Shown here piece after piece: positions 35,127 through 44,178 of a stretch of 64,000 bases of DNA (positions within the stretch are counted from its first letter, which is position 1; every line of letters starts with the position of its first letter). The DNA is from an uncultured Idiomarina sp. (GTDB taxonomy: Bacteria; Pseudomonadota; Gammaproteobacteria; Enterobacterales; Alteromonadaceae): the NCBI GenBank assembly GCA_946885915.1, contig CAMPHF010000008.1, positions 68,585-132,584 on the forward strand, in the 5' to 3' direction. The position numbers were made by a program, and so were the translations under genes. Under the pieces are notes generated by a model that saw only the letters and a program-made list of their open reading frames with translations, did not search any database and was not told where the DNA came from.

Positions 35127-37646
35127 CTTGGTTTTATGGGTTGCCACCGCCGTTAACGGATCATCAGGCCAAGGATGTTTCGGGTAGCGACCCCGCATTT
35201 CCTTTTTCACTGCGGCATACCCATTGTGCCAGAAACTGGCTAAATCTTGGGTGCGCTGCAACAGCCGCCCTGCCGGTGAGAGTAACTCAAGTGTCAGCGG
35301 CACCTGCGCTTGCAACAATCGAGGCGAGACGGGCGTGCCGAACACCTCTTGCAACTTAATCGCCGCGACAATGGCATCGTCGCGATACTCAATGCTGACA
35401 GCGCGACCACTTGGCGCCAACCATTGGGTTGGACAGGCTTGCTGCAACTGCTGCTGCCGACTATATCCCAAACGCACTTGCAAGGCGTCAAGGGCTGACC
35501 ACTGCTGCAACTGCTTCACACTGCCGATCTGTTGCCAATAAGGTAACGCCCACTCGCGCAACTCTGCGCTGAGCTTCGCAATCGAAAAATCAGGCCAATC
35601 CGTTGGCTGTAACACCCTCTGATACCAGTTAACGCGCGCGAGCCAAGCCGCCACCGCTGGTTGCTCTAACCATGTCGGTAGTGCTGCCGTTGGCGCAATG
35701 GCCAGTAAAGCCTCCGCGACCTCCGTCGCGGTCACCTCACCGACCAACGTCTGCTCTTGCCATAAGGCTTGCCCCAGCCACTGTTGCTTTACCTTCACCA
35801 GGCGCTGTTGTGGGCCTTGCCAAGTTGCGCTGGTGCGGGTGGTTAACGACACCGCAGGATGCGCCAAGGCTTGCTCGGTTAAAGGTAACCACCAGCGCCA
35901 CGTTGCATCGACCTGCTGAGCTTGTGCGCTCAGTATCGGTACCAGCACCAACCGCGGCCAAGTTCGCGGCGCTTGGCTGCGCTCGCCGGCCTTGGCGCCA
36001 CCACCATAGGCCATTTTATACAGCGGCACGCTCCCAGCACTAACCTCATCGCTACGCTTCACACCCAAGCGGTCGGGATATCCCCAGAGCAGCAGCTCTG
36101 CCACTTGCGCCGCATCTATTTGCGCCCAATTGGGCGGTTGCTTAGTCGGCTCAACCTGTAACCGCCGCTGCCAGTATCGCCAGCGCAATGAGGCCGGCGG
36201 GTAACGGGATAAACCAAGCAATAAATCGTGCTCGGTTTGCTGTGGCGGTTGCTCTAACCACGCCAGCAAGTATGCGGCCAGTGTGCGGATTGGCGCCGAC
36301 TGTTCCGTCACCTGTTCCGCAACAAATAATGCAATACGGGCTAGGCGCGGCTCCACGCCATATTGTGCCATCGCTTTGCCAGTTGCGGTTAAGCTACCCG
36401 TGTCAGTAAGCGCACCGAGCGCGTGCAGCTGTGCTTCGGCTTGGTGTAAATGGGCGCGATTAGGCGCACTAAAAAACGCTAGCTCACTCGGTTCAGCACC
36501 CCACAGTTTGGCCTCAAGCAGCAAGCCCGTGAGATCCTGCACCTCGATATCAGCAGGCGCATACTCGGCGCGACCATGCCAACTCGAGGCTGGCCAAACG
36601 CGAATACAAGTTCCAGGCCCTAAGCGACCGGCACGCCCAGCACGCTGGGTGGCTTCAGCTCGACTTACCCGCTTCGAGGTTAATTGGCTCAAGCCATGTT
36701 GCGGAATAAATTCCGCGCGGCGAACCTCGCCGCTATCAACCACCACGTCAATATTGGCCAAGGTTAAACTGGTCTCGGCCACATTGGTTGCCAACACCAC
36801 CCGAACTTCTGTGGTTGCCGGCGCCACTGCCTGCCGCTGTGCAGCAAGCGGCAATTGTCCGTGTAATGGCCATACCGGCACGCCCGCGGGCAGATTTAAG
36901 CGTTCTGTAACGGCTCGAATTTCAGCTTGGCCCGGCAAAAACACTAACACCCCGCGTTCCGCCCGAGCCACTGCAGCCTCGGTAGCTCTCGCCCAGGCAT
37001 TTATTCGTTCTGACCAGGGCGCAGTTAAATCAACCGGTCGGTATTCAAGCGTTACGGGGTGTTGCCGCCCCTCACTTTGCAACACCGCACATGGCGCTTC
37101 AGCGGCATCACTTGCCGTGGTTAACCATTGGGCTAAGGCCGTTGCGGGCAAGGTGGCCGACATCACTAACAACTTCAACTCTGGGCGTAATTGCATAGCA
37201 TCCAGCAACATCGCCAAGCCTAAATCGCTATGCAAATTACGTTCATGGAATTCATCGAATATGACCAAGCCTACCCCTGCTAATTCGGGATCGGCTTGTA
37301 AATATCGCGTAAACATTCCCTCAGTCACGATCAGTAAGCGCGTTTTTGCGCCAAACTTTTGCTCGCCACGAATATGATAACCAACCTGTTCGCCAAGGGG
37401 AGACTGCAGTTGTTCTGCTAAAAAATGTGCAATATTGACAGCGGCAACACGCCGCGGTTGCAGTAATAAAATGCGTTGACCCGCAAATTGCGGGTCATTA
37501 AGCAGATGAAGTGGTAATTGAGTAGATTTACCGGCGCCGGGTGGTGCCTGCAGCACCACCTTACGCGTGCGCAGAAAGGCAGTGCTTAATTCCGGTAAGA
37601 TAGCGGCAATCGGTAATTCAACAGATTGCGTTGCGGCAGCACTCAC
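35115..37646 (-). CDS. hrpB: ATP-dependent helicase HrpB
   Basis: 843 aa DEAH/RHA helicase (E. coli HrpB ~809-824). Motif I is APPGAGKSTQLP, motif II DEFHERN, motif III SATLPA and motif VI QRAGRAGRLGPGTC. A long HrpB-specific C-terminal region follows. Its substrate in the cell is not established. The start is GTG at 37646, 3 nt after the pepB stop, so pepB-hrpB-mrcB form a probable minus-strand unit. Confidence 0.95.
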   Translation of the reverse strand: MSAAATQSVELPIAAILPELSTAFLRTRKVVLQAPPGAGKSTQLPLHLLNDPQFAGQRILLLQPRRVAAVNIAHFLAEQLQSPLGEQVGYHIRGEQKFGAKTRLLIVTEGMFTRYLQADPELAGVGLVIFDEFHERNLHSDLGLAMLLDAMQLRPELKLLVMSATLPATALAQWLTTASDAAEAPCAVLQSEGRQHPVTLEYRPVDLTAPWSERINAWARATEAAVARAERGVLVFLPGQAEIRAVTERLNLPAGVPVWPLHGQLPLAAQRQAVAPATTEVRVVLATNVAETSLTLANIDVVVDSGEVRRAEFIPQHGLSQLTSKRVSRAEATQRAGRAGRLGPGTCIRVWPASSWHGRAEYAPADIEVQDLTGLLLEAKLWGAEPSELAFFSAPNRAHLHQAEAQLHALGALTDTGSLTATGKAMAQYGVEPRLARIALFVAEQVTEQSAPIRTLAAYLLAWLEQPPQQTEHDLLLGLSRYPPASLRWRYWQRRLQVEPTKQPPNWAQIDAAQVAELLLWGYPDRLGVKRSDEVSAGSVPLYKMAYGGGAKAGERSQAPRTWPRLVLVPILSAQAQQVDATWRWWLPLTEQALAHPAVSLTTRTSATWQGPQQRLVKVKQQWLGQALWQEQTLVGEVTATEVAEALLAIAPTAALPTWLEQPAVAAWLARVNWYQRVLQPTDWPDFSIAKLSAELREWALPYWQQIGSVKQLQQWSALDALQVRLGYSRQQQLQQACPTQWLAPSGRAVSIEYRDDAIVAAIKLQEVFGTPVSPRLLQAQVPLTLELLSPAGRLLQRTQDLASFWHNGYAAVKKEMRGRYPKHPWPDDPLTAVATHKTKRHL

Positions 37647-37649
37647 GCG

Positions 37650-38981
37650 TTATGACTGCCCCTGCGTCAAGCAGGCTGCGATAGTACGAACCCCCAGCGC
37701 CGTTGCGCCAGCTGCCCACATACTGTTGGCACTACCGTGGTAGGCAGCCGCGATATCGAAGTGCAGCCAGCCTTGCCCTTGGTTTGGCGCAAACCTTAAT
37801 AAGAAGCCTGCAGCATTGCTGGCACCACCGGTGCCACCACCTTTTTGCGGCCGGCTGTTCGCGGTATCGGCAAATGGTGACGGGCAGGCATCCATATGGA
37901 AGCTGGCTAACGGCAAGCGCCACACCGCTTCTTGTTCTTGCGCCGCACACTGCAATGCTTGTGCAGCAAAGGTCTCGTCAACGCTGAATAAGGCGTTGTA
38001 TTCAGTGCCCACCGCGACTTGCGCAGCACCAGTTAAAGTGGCGGCATCAATTACCCGTTGTGCGCCTACTTCGCCGGCATAAAGGAGCCCATCGGCTAGC
38101 ACCAAACGACCCTCGGCATCGGTATTGACCACTTCAACCGTGGTGCCATTTTTATAGGTAATAATGTCGCCGAGTTTGTAAGCCGAGCCATCGACTAAGT
38201 TCTCAGCACAGCACAGTACCAGTTGCACACGTCGTTGTAGACCACGCTGAATCGCGAGTGCTAAAGCGCCAGCAACGGTAGCTGCACCGCCCATGTCGCA
38301 TTTCATCGCCAACATGCCTTCGCTTGATTTCAAGCTGTAACCACCACTATCGAAGGTAATGCCCTTACCCACTAATACGGTGTCGATGGGAGCGTTTTTA
38401 TCACCACTTGGGTTGTAGTCAATAATCGCCAGCAACGGTGGGCGCTTACTGGCGCGACCAACGGTGTGAATGCCCATCCATCCCTGTTCTAGGAGCGCAT
38501 CACCTTTTACAATTTGGGTACTAACAGACTCGGGCGCGAGCGCTTCAAGCTTCTCGCTCACCCGCTCAGCTAATACTTCTGGATACATGTCGGCTGGAGC
38601 TAAGTTAATCAGCTCCCGCGTCCAACTTGCCACTTCTTGCAATTGCTGCAGACGGCTCGCAGCATCAGGCTCGGCCTCATGCCAGCTAATTTTATTAGTG
38701 CTCGCGGTATTGGTATAACCCTGTGCTAAGGCCCATTGGCGCGCTTCATCCCAGCCTTTCCCCGCCGGTTGAATGTGCTGTAAACCGAGCTGGTCAAGCT
38801 GGCGTCCCGCGGCTTGCACTTTACGAAGTAAGTCACGACCTGCCAAATCCAGGTGTAATTCGATGCGGCCTTCGGCAAATCGCACCACACTATTGGCGCG
38901 CCATGCTGAGGCGTTGGGCTCACTGGTGGCGGTAGTTGGAGCTTGTTTGGCAATTAAATAGATTGGCATAGCGGTAGACAT
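37650..38981 (-). CDS. pepB: Leucyl aminopeptidase family protein, PepB-like (M17)
   Basis: 443 aa. The M17 catalytic domain has VGKGITFDSGGYSLK, MKCDMGGAATV and NTDAEGRLVLADGL, i.e. the two-zinc site and catalytic region. The short N-terminal domain and overall length resemble E. coli peptidase B (427 aa) more than PepA (503). It removes N-terminal residues from peptides in the cytosol. AAGGAG lies 7 nt before the ATG. It diverges from sfsA. Confidence 0.88.
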   Translation of the reverse strand: MSTAMPIYLIAKQAPTTATSEPNASAWRANSVVRFAEGRIELHLDLAGRDLLRKVQAAGRQLDQLGLQHIQPAGKGWDEARQWALAQGYTNTASTNKISWHEAEPDAASRLQQLQEVASWTRELINLAPADMYPEVLAERVSEKLEALAPESVSTQIVKGDALLEQGWMGIHTVGRASKRPPLLAIIDYNPSGDKNAPIDTVLVGKGITFDSGGYSLKSSEGMLAMKCDMGGAATVAGALALAIQRGLQRRVQLVLCCAENLVDGSAYKLGDIITYKNGTTVEVVNTDAEGRLVLADGLLYAGEVGAQRVIDAATLTGAAQVAVGTEYNALFSVDETFAAQALQCAAQEQEAVWRLPLASFHMDACPSPFADTANSRPQKGGGTGGASNAAGFLLRFAPNQGQGWLHFDIAAAYHGSANSMWAAGATALGVRTIAACLTQGQS

Positions 38982-39122
38982 CAGAACACTCCTTCGTATA
39001 CTCAGCGGTTGCGCTTTGGTCGGTCACTTTTTTGCTGACAGCGCCTGCGACCAGCGTTCAACATCGTGCGGAAAAGTTACTCTAGCACTGTTTTTACATT
39101 AGCACAGGATATATGGATTAAA

Positions 39123-39854
39123 ATGCGTTATCACAAGCCCCTCGCGAGCGCGATTTTGCAGCGCCGCTACCAACGTTTTCTAGCAGACGTACAAATAGCC
39201 GGGGCTGACGGCGAGCCCTTTACCATTCATTGCCCTAACACCGGCGCTATGACTGGCTGTGCCGAACCGGGGTATCGGGTGTGGTATCAAACCAGCGATA
39301 ACCCCAAACGCAAATATCAACATAGCTGGGAATTAACCGAAACAGACCGTGGTGACTTTATTTGCGTGAATACGCAACGGGCCAACCAAGTTGCCGGAGA
39401 GGCACTTACTAACGGCTTGTTTGAAGAGTTCTACGGGGCGCAACTAGAATCAGAAGTTGGTTATGGTGAACAAAACGCCAAAGGTCGCTACTTAAGCCGG
39501 ATTGATTGGCTGGCTACCCAAGCGGATGGCTCGCGCTGCTTTATTGAATGCAAATCGGTGACTTTACATGCGGGTGCTGGAATCGGGATGTTTCCCGACA
39601 CCCGCAGCGAGCGAGCCCACAAACACTTACGTACGCTAATGGCGCAAGTGGCTGAGGGACATCAGGCTATGGTGCTGTATGTCGTGATGCATAGTGCGAT
39701 TGAATCAGTGCAAGCCGCGGCAGAAATTGATCCAACTTACGCGGAACTCTGTAATCAAGCATCAGCCAGTGGGGTTCGCTTTAAGGCCTTGAAAGCCCAG
39801 CTTAGCCCCACTGAAATTATCCCTAAGCAAATCATTCCGGTACATTTTTTGTAG
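39123..39854 (+). CDS. sfsA: SfsA family DNA-binding protein
   Basis: 243 aa from the ATG at 39123 (E. coli SfsA 234). A longer in-frame start at 39066 adds 19 residues with no family match. Conserved segments are RRYQRFLADV, CPNTGAMTGC, ETDRGDFICVNTQRAN and ECKSVTLH-like residues with FPDTRSERAHKHL. SfsA was named for maltose-gene stimulation in E. coli; it has an OB-like part and a nuclease-like fold, and its true activity is unsettled. sfsA-dksA-gluQ-pcnB order matches E. coli. Confidence 0.94.
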   Translation: MRYHKPLASAILQRRYQRFLADVQIAGADGEPFTIHCPNTGAMTGCAEPGYRVWYQTSDNPKRKYQHSWELTETDRGDFICVNTQRANQVAGEALTNGLFEEFYGAQLESEVGYGEQNAKGRYLSRIDWLATQADGSRCFIECKSVTLHAGAGIGMFPDTRSERAHKHLRTLMAQVAEGHQAMVLYVVMHSAIESVQAAAEIDPTYAELCNQASASGVRFKALKAQLSPTEIIPKQIIPVHFL

Positions 39855-39865
39855 CGAATTGAGCG

Positions 39866-39894
39866 TTGCACGCTAGTTGCCTTTCTGGTATATG
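39866..39894 (+). promoter_or_regulatory. Candidate sigma-70 promoter of dksA
   Basis: TTGCAC (39866-39871), a 17-nt spacer, then TATATG (39889-39894) with a TGG just before it, resembling an extended -10. It lies in the 84-nt gap between sfsA and dksA. Confidence 0.45.
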
Positions 39895-39938
39895 TAGCGG
39901 CCTTTTTAGGGAATAGACGTCTCAATAGGAGATCCACG

Positions 39939-40391
39939 ATGCCTGAAGGCAATACACAAAAGACCCGCGGTATCTTGGCTTTAGCCGGTTTAGCTCCATA
40001 TGAGGAGAAGGCGGGCGAAGAGTACATGAATGAGAAACAGCGTGCGCATTTCAAACGGATTTTAGAAGCGTGGCGCAACCAATTGCGTGAAGAAGTTGAT
40101 CGCACCGTGCACCATATGAAGGACGAGGCCGCTAACTTCCCCGATCCGGTGGATCGCGCTGCGCAAGAGGAAGAATTTAGTCTCGAACTACGCACCCGTG
40201 ATCGTGAGCGTAAGTTAATCAAGAAGATTGAAAAAACCTTACAAAAAATCGAAGCAGATGACTTTGGGTTCTGTGACTCGTGCGGTATCGAAATTGGGAT
40301 TCGCCGATTAGAAGCGCGGCCTACCGCTGACCAGTGCGTAGACTGTAAAACCTTAGCTGAGATCAAAGAAAAGCAAATGACTGGCGCTTAA
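39939..40391 (+). CDS. dksA: RNA polymerase-binding transcription factor DksA
   Basis: 150 aa (E. coli 151). DksA enters the RNA polymerase secondary channel and, with ppGpp, adjusts rRNA and amino-acid promoters. The coiled-coil tip acidic motif [13 protein letters not shown] is intact. The zinc finger is four-cysteine ([14 protein letters not shown]...CVDCK), so it is the zinc form. AGGAGATCCACG precedes the ATG. A 12-bp hairpin separates it from gluQ. Confidence 0.97.
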   Translation: MPEGNTQKTRGILALAGLAPYEEKAGEEYMNEKQRAHFKRILEAWRNQLREEVDRTVHHMKDEAANFPDPVDRAAQEEEFSLELRTRDRERKLIKKIEKTLQKIEADDFGFCDSCGIEIGIRRLEARPTADQCVDCKTLAEIKEKQMTGA

Positions 40392-40399
40392 GCATAGCG

Positions 40400-40435
40400 C
40401 CAAGCCAAGTTGCGATTCTTTCAACTCAGGCTTGG
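40400..40435 (+). other. Stem-loop between dksA and gluQ
   Basis: CCAAGCC (40400-40406) pairs with GGCTTGG (40429-40435) and AGTTG (40408-40412) with CAACT (40422-40426), leaving a 9-nt loop. The 3' arm ends one base before the gluQ ATG and contains its only SD-like AGG. There is no U tract, so control of gluQ translation or weak termination are both possible. Confidence 0.5.
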
Positions 40436-41329
40436 ATGACACCCAACGCCATGACCTCACAACCTTACGTTGGTCGTTTTGCCCCCACACCTTCGGGCCC
40501 GCTTCATGCGGGCTCTTTGGTGGCCGCACTCGGCAGTTACTTAGATGCTAAAGCGCACCAAGGGCATTGGTTAGTTCGTATTGAAGATGTGGACACCCCC
40601 CGCTGCCAACCGCAAGCCGCTGTTACCATTCTTGAACAACTAGCTGCGCACGGGCTGAAATGGGATGGAGACGTCATTTATCAATCCCAACAAACCGGTC
40701 ACTACCAAGAGTATTTCGATCAATTATACGACCAAGGGTTACTCTACCGTTGTAACTGTACCCGCCAACAAATTAAAGCGGCTGGGGGTATATATAGCGG
40801 CCATTGCCGCGTTCATCCGCCAGCGGCAAACGCCCGCTGTGCTTGGCGCTACCGAAATAATCAGCCCATATTGCACTGGCACGACCTAGGTTGTGGCGCT
40901 ACGGACATCGACCCGGCGTTTGCTCGCGAAGATTTTATCCTGCGCCGTCGTGACGGTTTATTTGCCTATCAACTGGCGGTGGTTGCCGACGATATTGCCC
41001 AACAAGTAACGCATATAGTTCGGGGCCGCGATTTGCTCACCGCCAGTGCTTGGCAACTCACGTTGTGGCAGCAACTCGCCGGGCGCTTACCCCAACTCTA
41101 TCATTTACCGCTGGTGGTCGATGCCGACGGCCGTAAGCTCAGTAAGCAAAATCATGCGCCTGCACTGCGTCATGATGAGGTGGTGGCGCAGCTGCTAATG
41201 GCGGCACAGGCGCTCGGCTTGCATCTCCCTGCTCAGCTCACATCGCCAGCAGCAGTGCTTGAGTCTGCACTCAATGCATGGATAACACAGGGTTACTCTT
41301 CCTTCGCTCGCAGCAGCAAGCTACAATAA
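40436..41329 (+). CDS. gluQ: Glutamyl-Q tRNA(Asp) synthetase
   Basis: 297 aa. It attaches glutamate to queuosine-34 of tRNA-Asp and lacks the anticodon-binding half of GluRS. The first motif is RFAPTPSGPLHAGSL. A zinc site is visible in YRCNCTRQQ and SGHCR, and a KLSKQNHAP loop stands for KMSKS. The start could also be the in-frame ATG at 40451, which begins nearer the family N-terminus (TSQPYVGRFAP). The first has an SD inside a hairpin; the second has none. Confidence 0.92.
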   Translation: MTPNAMTSQPYVGRFAPTPSGPLHAGSLVAALGSYLDAKAHQGHWLVRIEDVDTPRCQPQAAVTILEQLAAHGLKWDGDVIYQSQQTGHYQEYFDQLYDQGLLYRCNCTRQQIKAAGGIYSGHCRVHPPAANARCAWRYRNNQPILHWHDLGCGATDIDPAFAREDFILRRRDGLFAYQLAVVADDIAQQVTHIVRGRDLLTASAWQLTLWQQLAGRLPQLYHLPLVVDADGRKLSKQNHAPALRHDEVVAQLLMAAQALGLHLPAQLTSPAAVLESALNAWITQGYSSFARSSKLQ

Positions 41330-41399
41330 CGGCTAGATTCTAGGCAGTATGTAGCGACAGCGCCTAGGTAGCCATATCAGCCCGCTTGGAGAAGCAGTT

Positions 41400-42869
41400 A
41401 TTATTAAACGCATCAAGGACTTTGCCCGCAAAGCACTGACACTAGGTCAGCGCCAAGGTGAGCAGCGCAGCGCAACCGTTCAAACGCTTACTCAGCCGAT
41501 TGTGATACCGCGCGACAAGCACCCTATCTCACGCAAAGACATCAGTCCAGAAGCGCTTAAAGTGCTGTATCGACTGCATAATAATGGTTTTGATGCGTAC
41601 TTAGTCGGCGGCTGTGTTCGCGATTTACTGCTTGGCATTCAACCCAAAGACTTCGATGTTGTCACTAATGCTAAGCCCGAGCAGGTACAAAAATTGTTTC
41701 GTAACTGCCGCTTGGTCGGCCGCCGTTTTCGGCTAGCTCATGTGGTGTTTGGACGCGAGTTTATTGAGGTCGCAACCTTCCGCGGTCACCACCAACTCGA
41801 TGATGACGATAGCCAAGATACTAAACGTGCTAAAACTAGTGATGCTGGCATGTTATTGCGCGACAACGTGTACGGCACCATTGAAGAAGATGCCGCGCGA
41901 CGCGACTTCACCGTGAATGCGCTGTATTACAGCATTGCCGATTTTGCGATTTATGATTATGCCAATGGCGCCAAAGATTTAGAGCGCGGTGTGCTACGGA
42001 TGATTGGGGATTGTGCCGAACGCTATCGTGAAGATCCGGTGCGGATGTTACGTGCGGTGCGCTTTGCCACTAAGCTCAATATGCGCTTAGATCCTGCGGT
42101 GAGTGGCCCCATTAAAGAACTTGCGTCGTTGCTTGCCAGTATTCCGCCAGCACGCTTGTTCGATGAAAGTTTAAAGTTATTTGCGGCGGGCAAAGGCTTG
42201 GCGAATTTCGATATGCTGAGTGAGTTTGGCCTATTCCAACAGCTATTCCCGTTGCTCAAAGTGTATTTAAAAGCACCAAGTGAGCCGCCGGCGCAAATGA
42301 TCCGTCAAACCTTTGCCGACACCGACGCGCGCATTAAAGCCGACCTGCGTATTACCCCAGCTTACTTGTTCGCAGCCTTATTATGGTGGCCGATGCAAGC
42401 ACGCCAAGAGCAACTCCTTAGTGAAGGTGGATTAGCGCCAGCGGATGCGATGAATTTAGCGGCGGCAGATGTGTTTGGTAAGCAAGTACAAACTATTGCT
42501 ATTCCGAAACGCTTTAGTATTCCTGCTCGCGAGATTTGGCAGTTACAAAGCCGCCTAGCGCGCTATCAGGGTAAGCGAGCGCTTACCCTCGTTGGCCATC
42601 CGCGGTTCCGGGCCGCCTACGATTTCTTACAGCTGCGTGCCAGCACCGCCGCCAGCGATAAACCCACGCTCGACAAACTGGTGGCGTACTGGACCAAGGT
42701 GCAGCAGGACCCCAATGCGGCGGCACCAAGTTCTCACCGCGGTCGTGATCCTGATGCCGACAACGAGCAAGTAGCGCCTGCAGGTGACAAGCCCAAGCGG
42801 GCGCGCCGACGCGGCGGTCGCGGTGGCCGTAAGCGCCATAGTAGTTCGCGTAAACCTGATTCAGCATGA
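41400..42869 (+). CDS. pcnB: Poly(A) polymerase I, probable AUU start
   Basis: 489 aa if read from ATT at 41400. PcnB adds poly(A) tails that mark RNA for decay. The nucleotidyltransferase motifs are LVGGCVRDLLLG and PKDFDVVTNA, followed by RRFRLAHVVFG and RRDFTVNALYY; the C-terminus is Arg-rich (KPKRARRRGGRGGRK). From GTG 41502 it would begin at VIPRDKHPISRK and miss the N-terminus. Upstream in frame there is no ATG, GTG or TTG back to a TAG at 41352. The extended frame reads IKRIKDFARKALT, aligning with E. coli PcnB (FTRVANFCRKVLS), which itself starts at AUU. GGAG lies 8 nt before the ATT. Stop overlaps folK (ATGA). Confidence 0.92.
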   Translation: MIKRIKDFARKALTLGQRQGEQRSATVQTLTQPIVIPRDKHPISRKDISPEALKVLYRLHNNGFDAYLVGGCVRDLLLGIQPKDFDVVTNAKPEQVQKLFRNCRLVGRRFRLAHVVFGREFIEVATFRGHHQLDDDDSQDTKRAKTSDAGMLLRDNVYGTIEEDAARRDFTVNALYYSIADFAIYDYANGAKDLERGVLRMIGDCAERYREDPVRMLRAVRFATKLNMRLDPAVSGPIKELASLLASIPPARLFDESLKLFAAGKGLANFDMLSEFGLFQQLFPLLKVYLKAPSEPPAQMIRQTFADTDARIKADLRITPAYLFAALLWWPMQARQEQLLSEGGLAPADAMNLAAADVFGKQVQTIAIPKRFSIPAREIWQLQSRLARYQGKRALTLVGHPRFRAAYDFLQLRASTAASDKPTLDKLVAYWTKVQQDPNAAAPSSHRGRDPDADNEQVAPAGDKPKRARRRGGRGGRKRHSSSRKPDSA

Positions 42870-43384
42870 GCAGTCGGGTGTATATTGGGTTAGGGGGGAA
42901 TCTGGGCGATGTTTGCCAAACCCTAACCGCTGCACTGAACGCCATTAACCAACTCCCGCACACTGCGGTTGAGTCGGTGTCGTCATTTTATCAAAGTGTG
43001 CCACTTGGACCTACTGATCAACCCGATTTTATCAATGCGGTAGCGTTATTGCGCACCGCACAATCGCCACTGTCGCTACTGCGCCTGCTGCAACAAATCG
43101 AGCTCGATTTTGGTCGAGAGCGCAAACGGCACTGGGGTGAGCGCACGCTGGATCTTGATATTTTAAGTTTCGACAATCTGCAGCAATTCGATCCTGTGCT
43201 AACATTGCCTCACCCAGGTATTTGTGAGCGTGAATTTGTGGTGTTACCGCTTGCTGAAATCGCAGCGGATTTGGTCTTGCCCGACGGTACTATGGTGGCA
43301 ACCCTCGCCAACACGCTGGGTGCTGACCCAGAGCGCCCGCTGCGAATTGTGGCGCCGGCCCCCGACTTATCAAGAGGAATCTAA
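42866..43384 (+). CDS. folK: 2-amino-4-hydroxy-6-hydroxymethyldihydropteridine pyrophosphokinase
   Basis: 172 aa. It transfers pyrophosphate to hydroxymethyl-dihydropterin in folate synthesis. [15 protein letters not shown] opens the protein, and [13 protein letters not shown] carries the substrate and Mg-binding residues, with [16 protein letters not shown] after it. It overlaps pcnB at the start (ATGA) and panB at the end (1 nt, TAATG), so the four genes pcnB-folK-panB-panC are translationally linked. Confidence 0.96.
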   Translation: MSSRVYIGLGGNLGDVCQTLTAALNAINQLPHTAVESVSSFYQSVPLGPTDQPDFINAVALLRTAQSPLSLLRLLQQIELDFGRERKRHWGERTLDLDILSFDNLQQFDPVLTLPHPGICEREFVVLPLAEIAADLVLPDGTMVATLANTLGADPERPLRIVAPAPDLSRGI

Positions 43385-44178
43385 TGGCTAAAATGACGAT
43401 TTCCGGCTTACAGAAAATGAAAGCCAACGGCGAAAAGATCGCCTCGATCACCGCTTATGATGCAAGTTTCGCCAAAACTTTTGTCGCCGCCGGCATTGAT
43501 TTTATGCTGGTTGGGGACTCGCTCGGAATGACCTTGCAAGGCCATGACTCTACAGTTCCTGTGACAGTGGCTGAAGTGGCTTACCATACCCGCGCTGTCC
43601 GCCAAGGTGCGCCCGAGGCGTTTGTGATTGCTGACATGCCATTTATGTCCTACGCCACCCCGACCGAAGCTTACCAGCATGCCGCTACGCTTATGCGCGC
43701 CGGTGCCAATATGGTGAAATTAGAAGGTGGTGACTGGTTACTCGAAACCATTGCCGGTTTGCAGCAACGCGGGGTACCAGTGTGTGCTCACCTTGGTTTA
43801 CTGCCGCAAACGGTGAACGTGCTAGGCGGCTATAAAGTACAAGGGCGTGAACAAGCCCAAGCAGAAAGCACAGTGCGGCAAGCGCTAGCATTGCAAGAAG
43901 CTGGTGCGCAGTTGTTAGTGCTGGAATGTGTACCATCGAGCTTGGCTGAATTGATCACGCAAAAATTGCACATCCCCACCATCGGGATTGGTGCCGGCCC
44001 ACAAACTGACGGTCAAATCCTGGTGATGCATGACATGCTCGGGCTCACGACAGATTACTTACCCAAGTTTGTGAAGAACTATTTGGCGCTCAGTGACAGC
44101 ATTCAGAGCGCTATTGAGTTGTACGTTAGTGAAGTAAAAAGCGGCGCATTTCCGAGCGCTGAGCATGAGTTTGCCTAA
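43384..44178 (+). CDS. panB: 3-methyl-2-oxobutanoate hydroxymethyltransferase
   Basis: 264 aa, equal to E. coli PanB. It adds a hydroxymethyl group from methylene-THF to alpha-ketoisovalerate, giving ketopantoate. [14 protein letters not shown] residues ([12 protein letters not shown]), the Mg-binding [19 protein letters not shown] and [11 protein letters not shown] are conserved. It shares 1 nt with folK and with panC. Confidence 0.97.
   Translation: MAKMTISGLQKMKANGEKIASITAYDASFAKTFVAAGIDFMLVGDSLGMTLQGHDSTVPVTVAEVAYHTRAVRQGAPEAFVIADMPFMSYATPTEAYQHAATLMRAGANMVKLEGGDWLLETIAGLQQRGVPVCAHLGLLPQTVNVLGGYKVQGREQAQAESTVRQALALQEAGAQLLVLECVPSSLAELITQKLHIPTIGIGAGPQTDGQILVMHDMLGLTTDYLPKFVKNYLALSDSIQSAIELYVSEVKSGAFPSAEHEFA

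Noticed and set aside
36283..37377. Open frame of 364 codons on the plus strand
   Set aside because: It is antisense to hrpB, whose helicase motifs are intact, and its translation (runs of Arg, Ser and Cys) shows no domain.
38990..39065. Stem TGGTCG...CGACCA between pepB and sfsA
   Set aside because: It has a long, unpaired interior and no U tract, and the genes diverge, so a terminator is not expected here.
41502..41504. GTG as start of pcnB
   Set aside because: It would cut off the N-terminal residues that align with E. coli PcnB; the upstream frame stays open to an ATT with a good SD.
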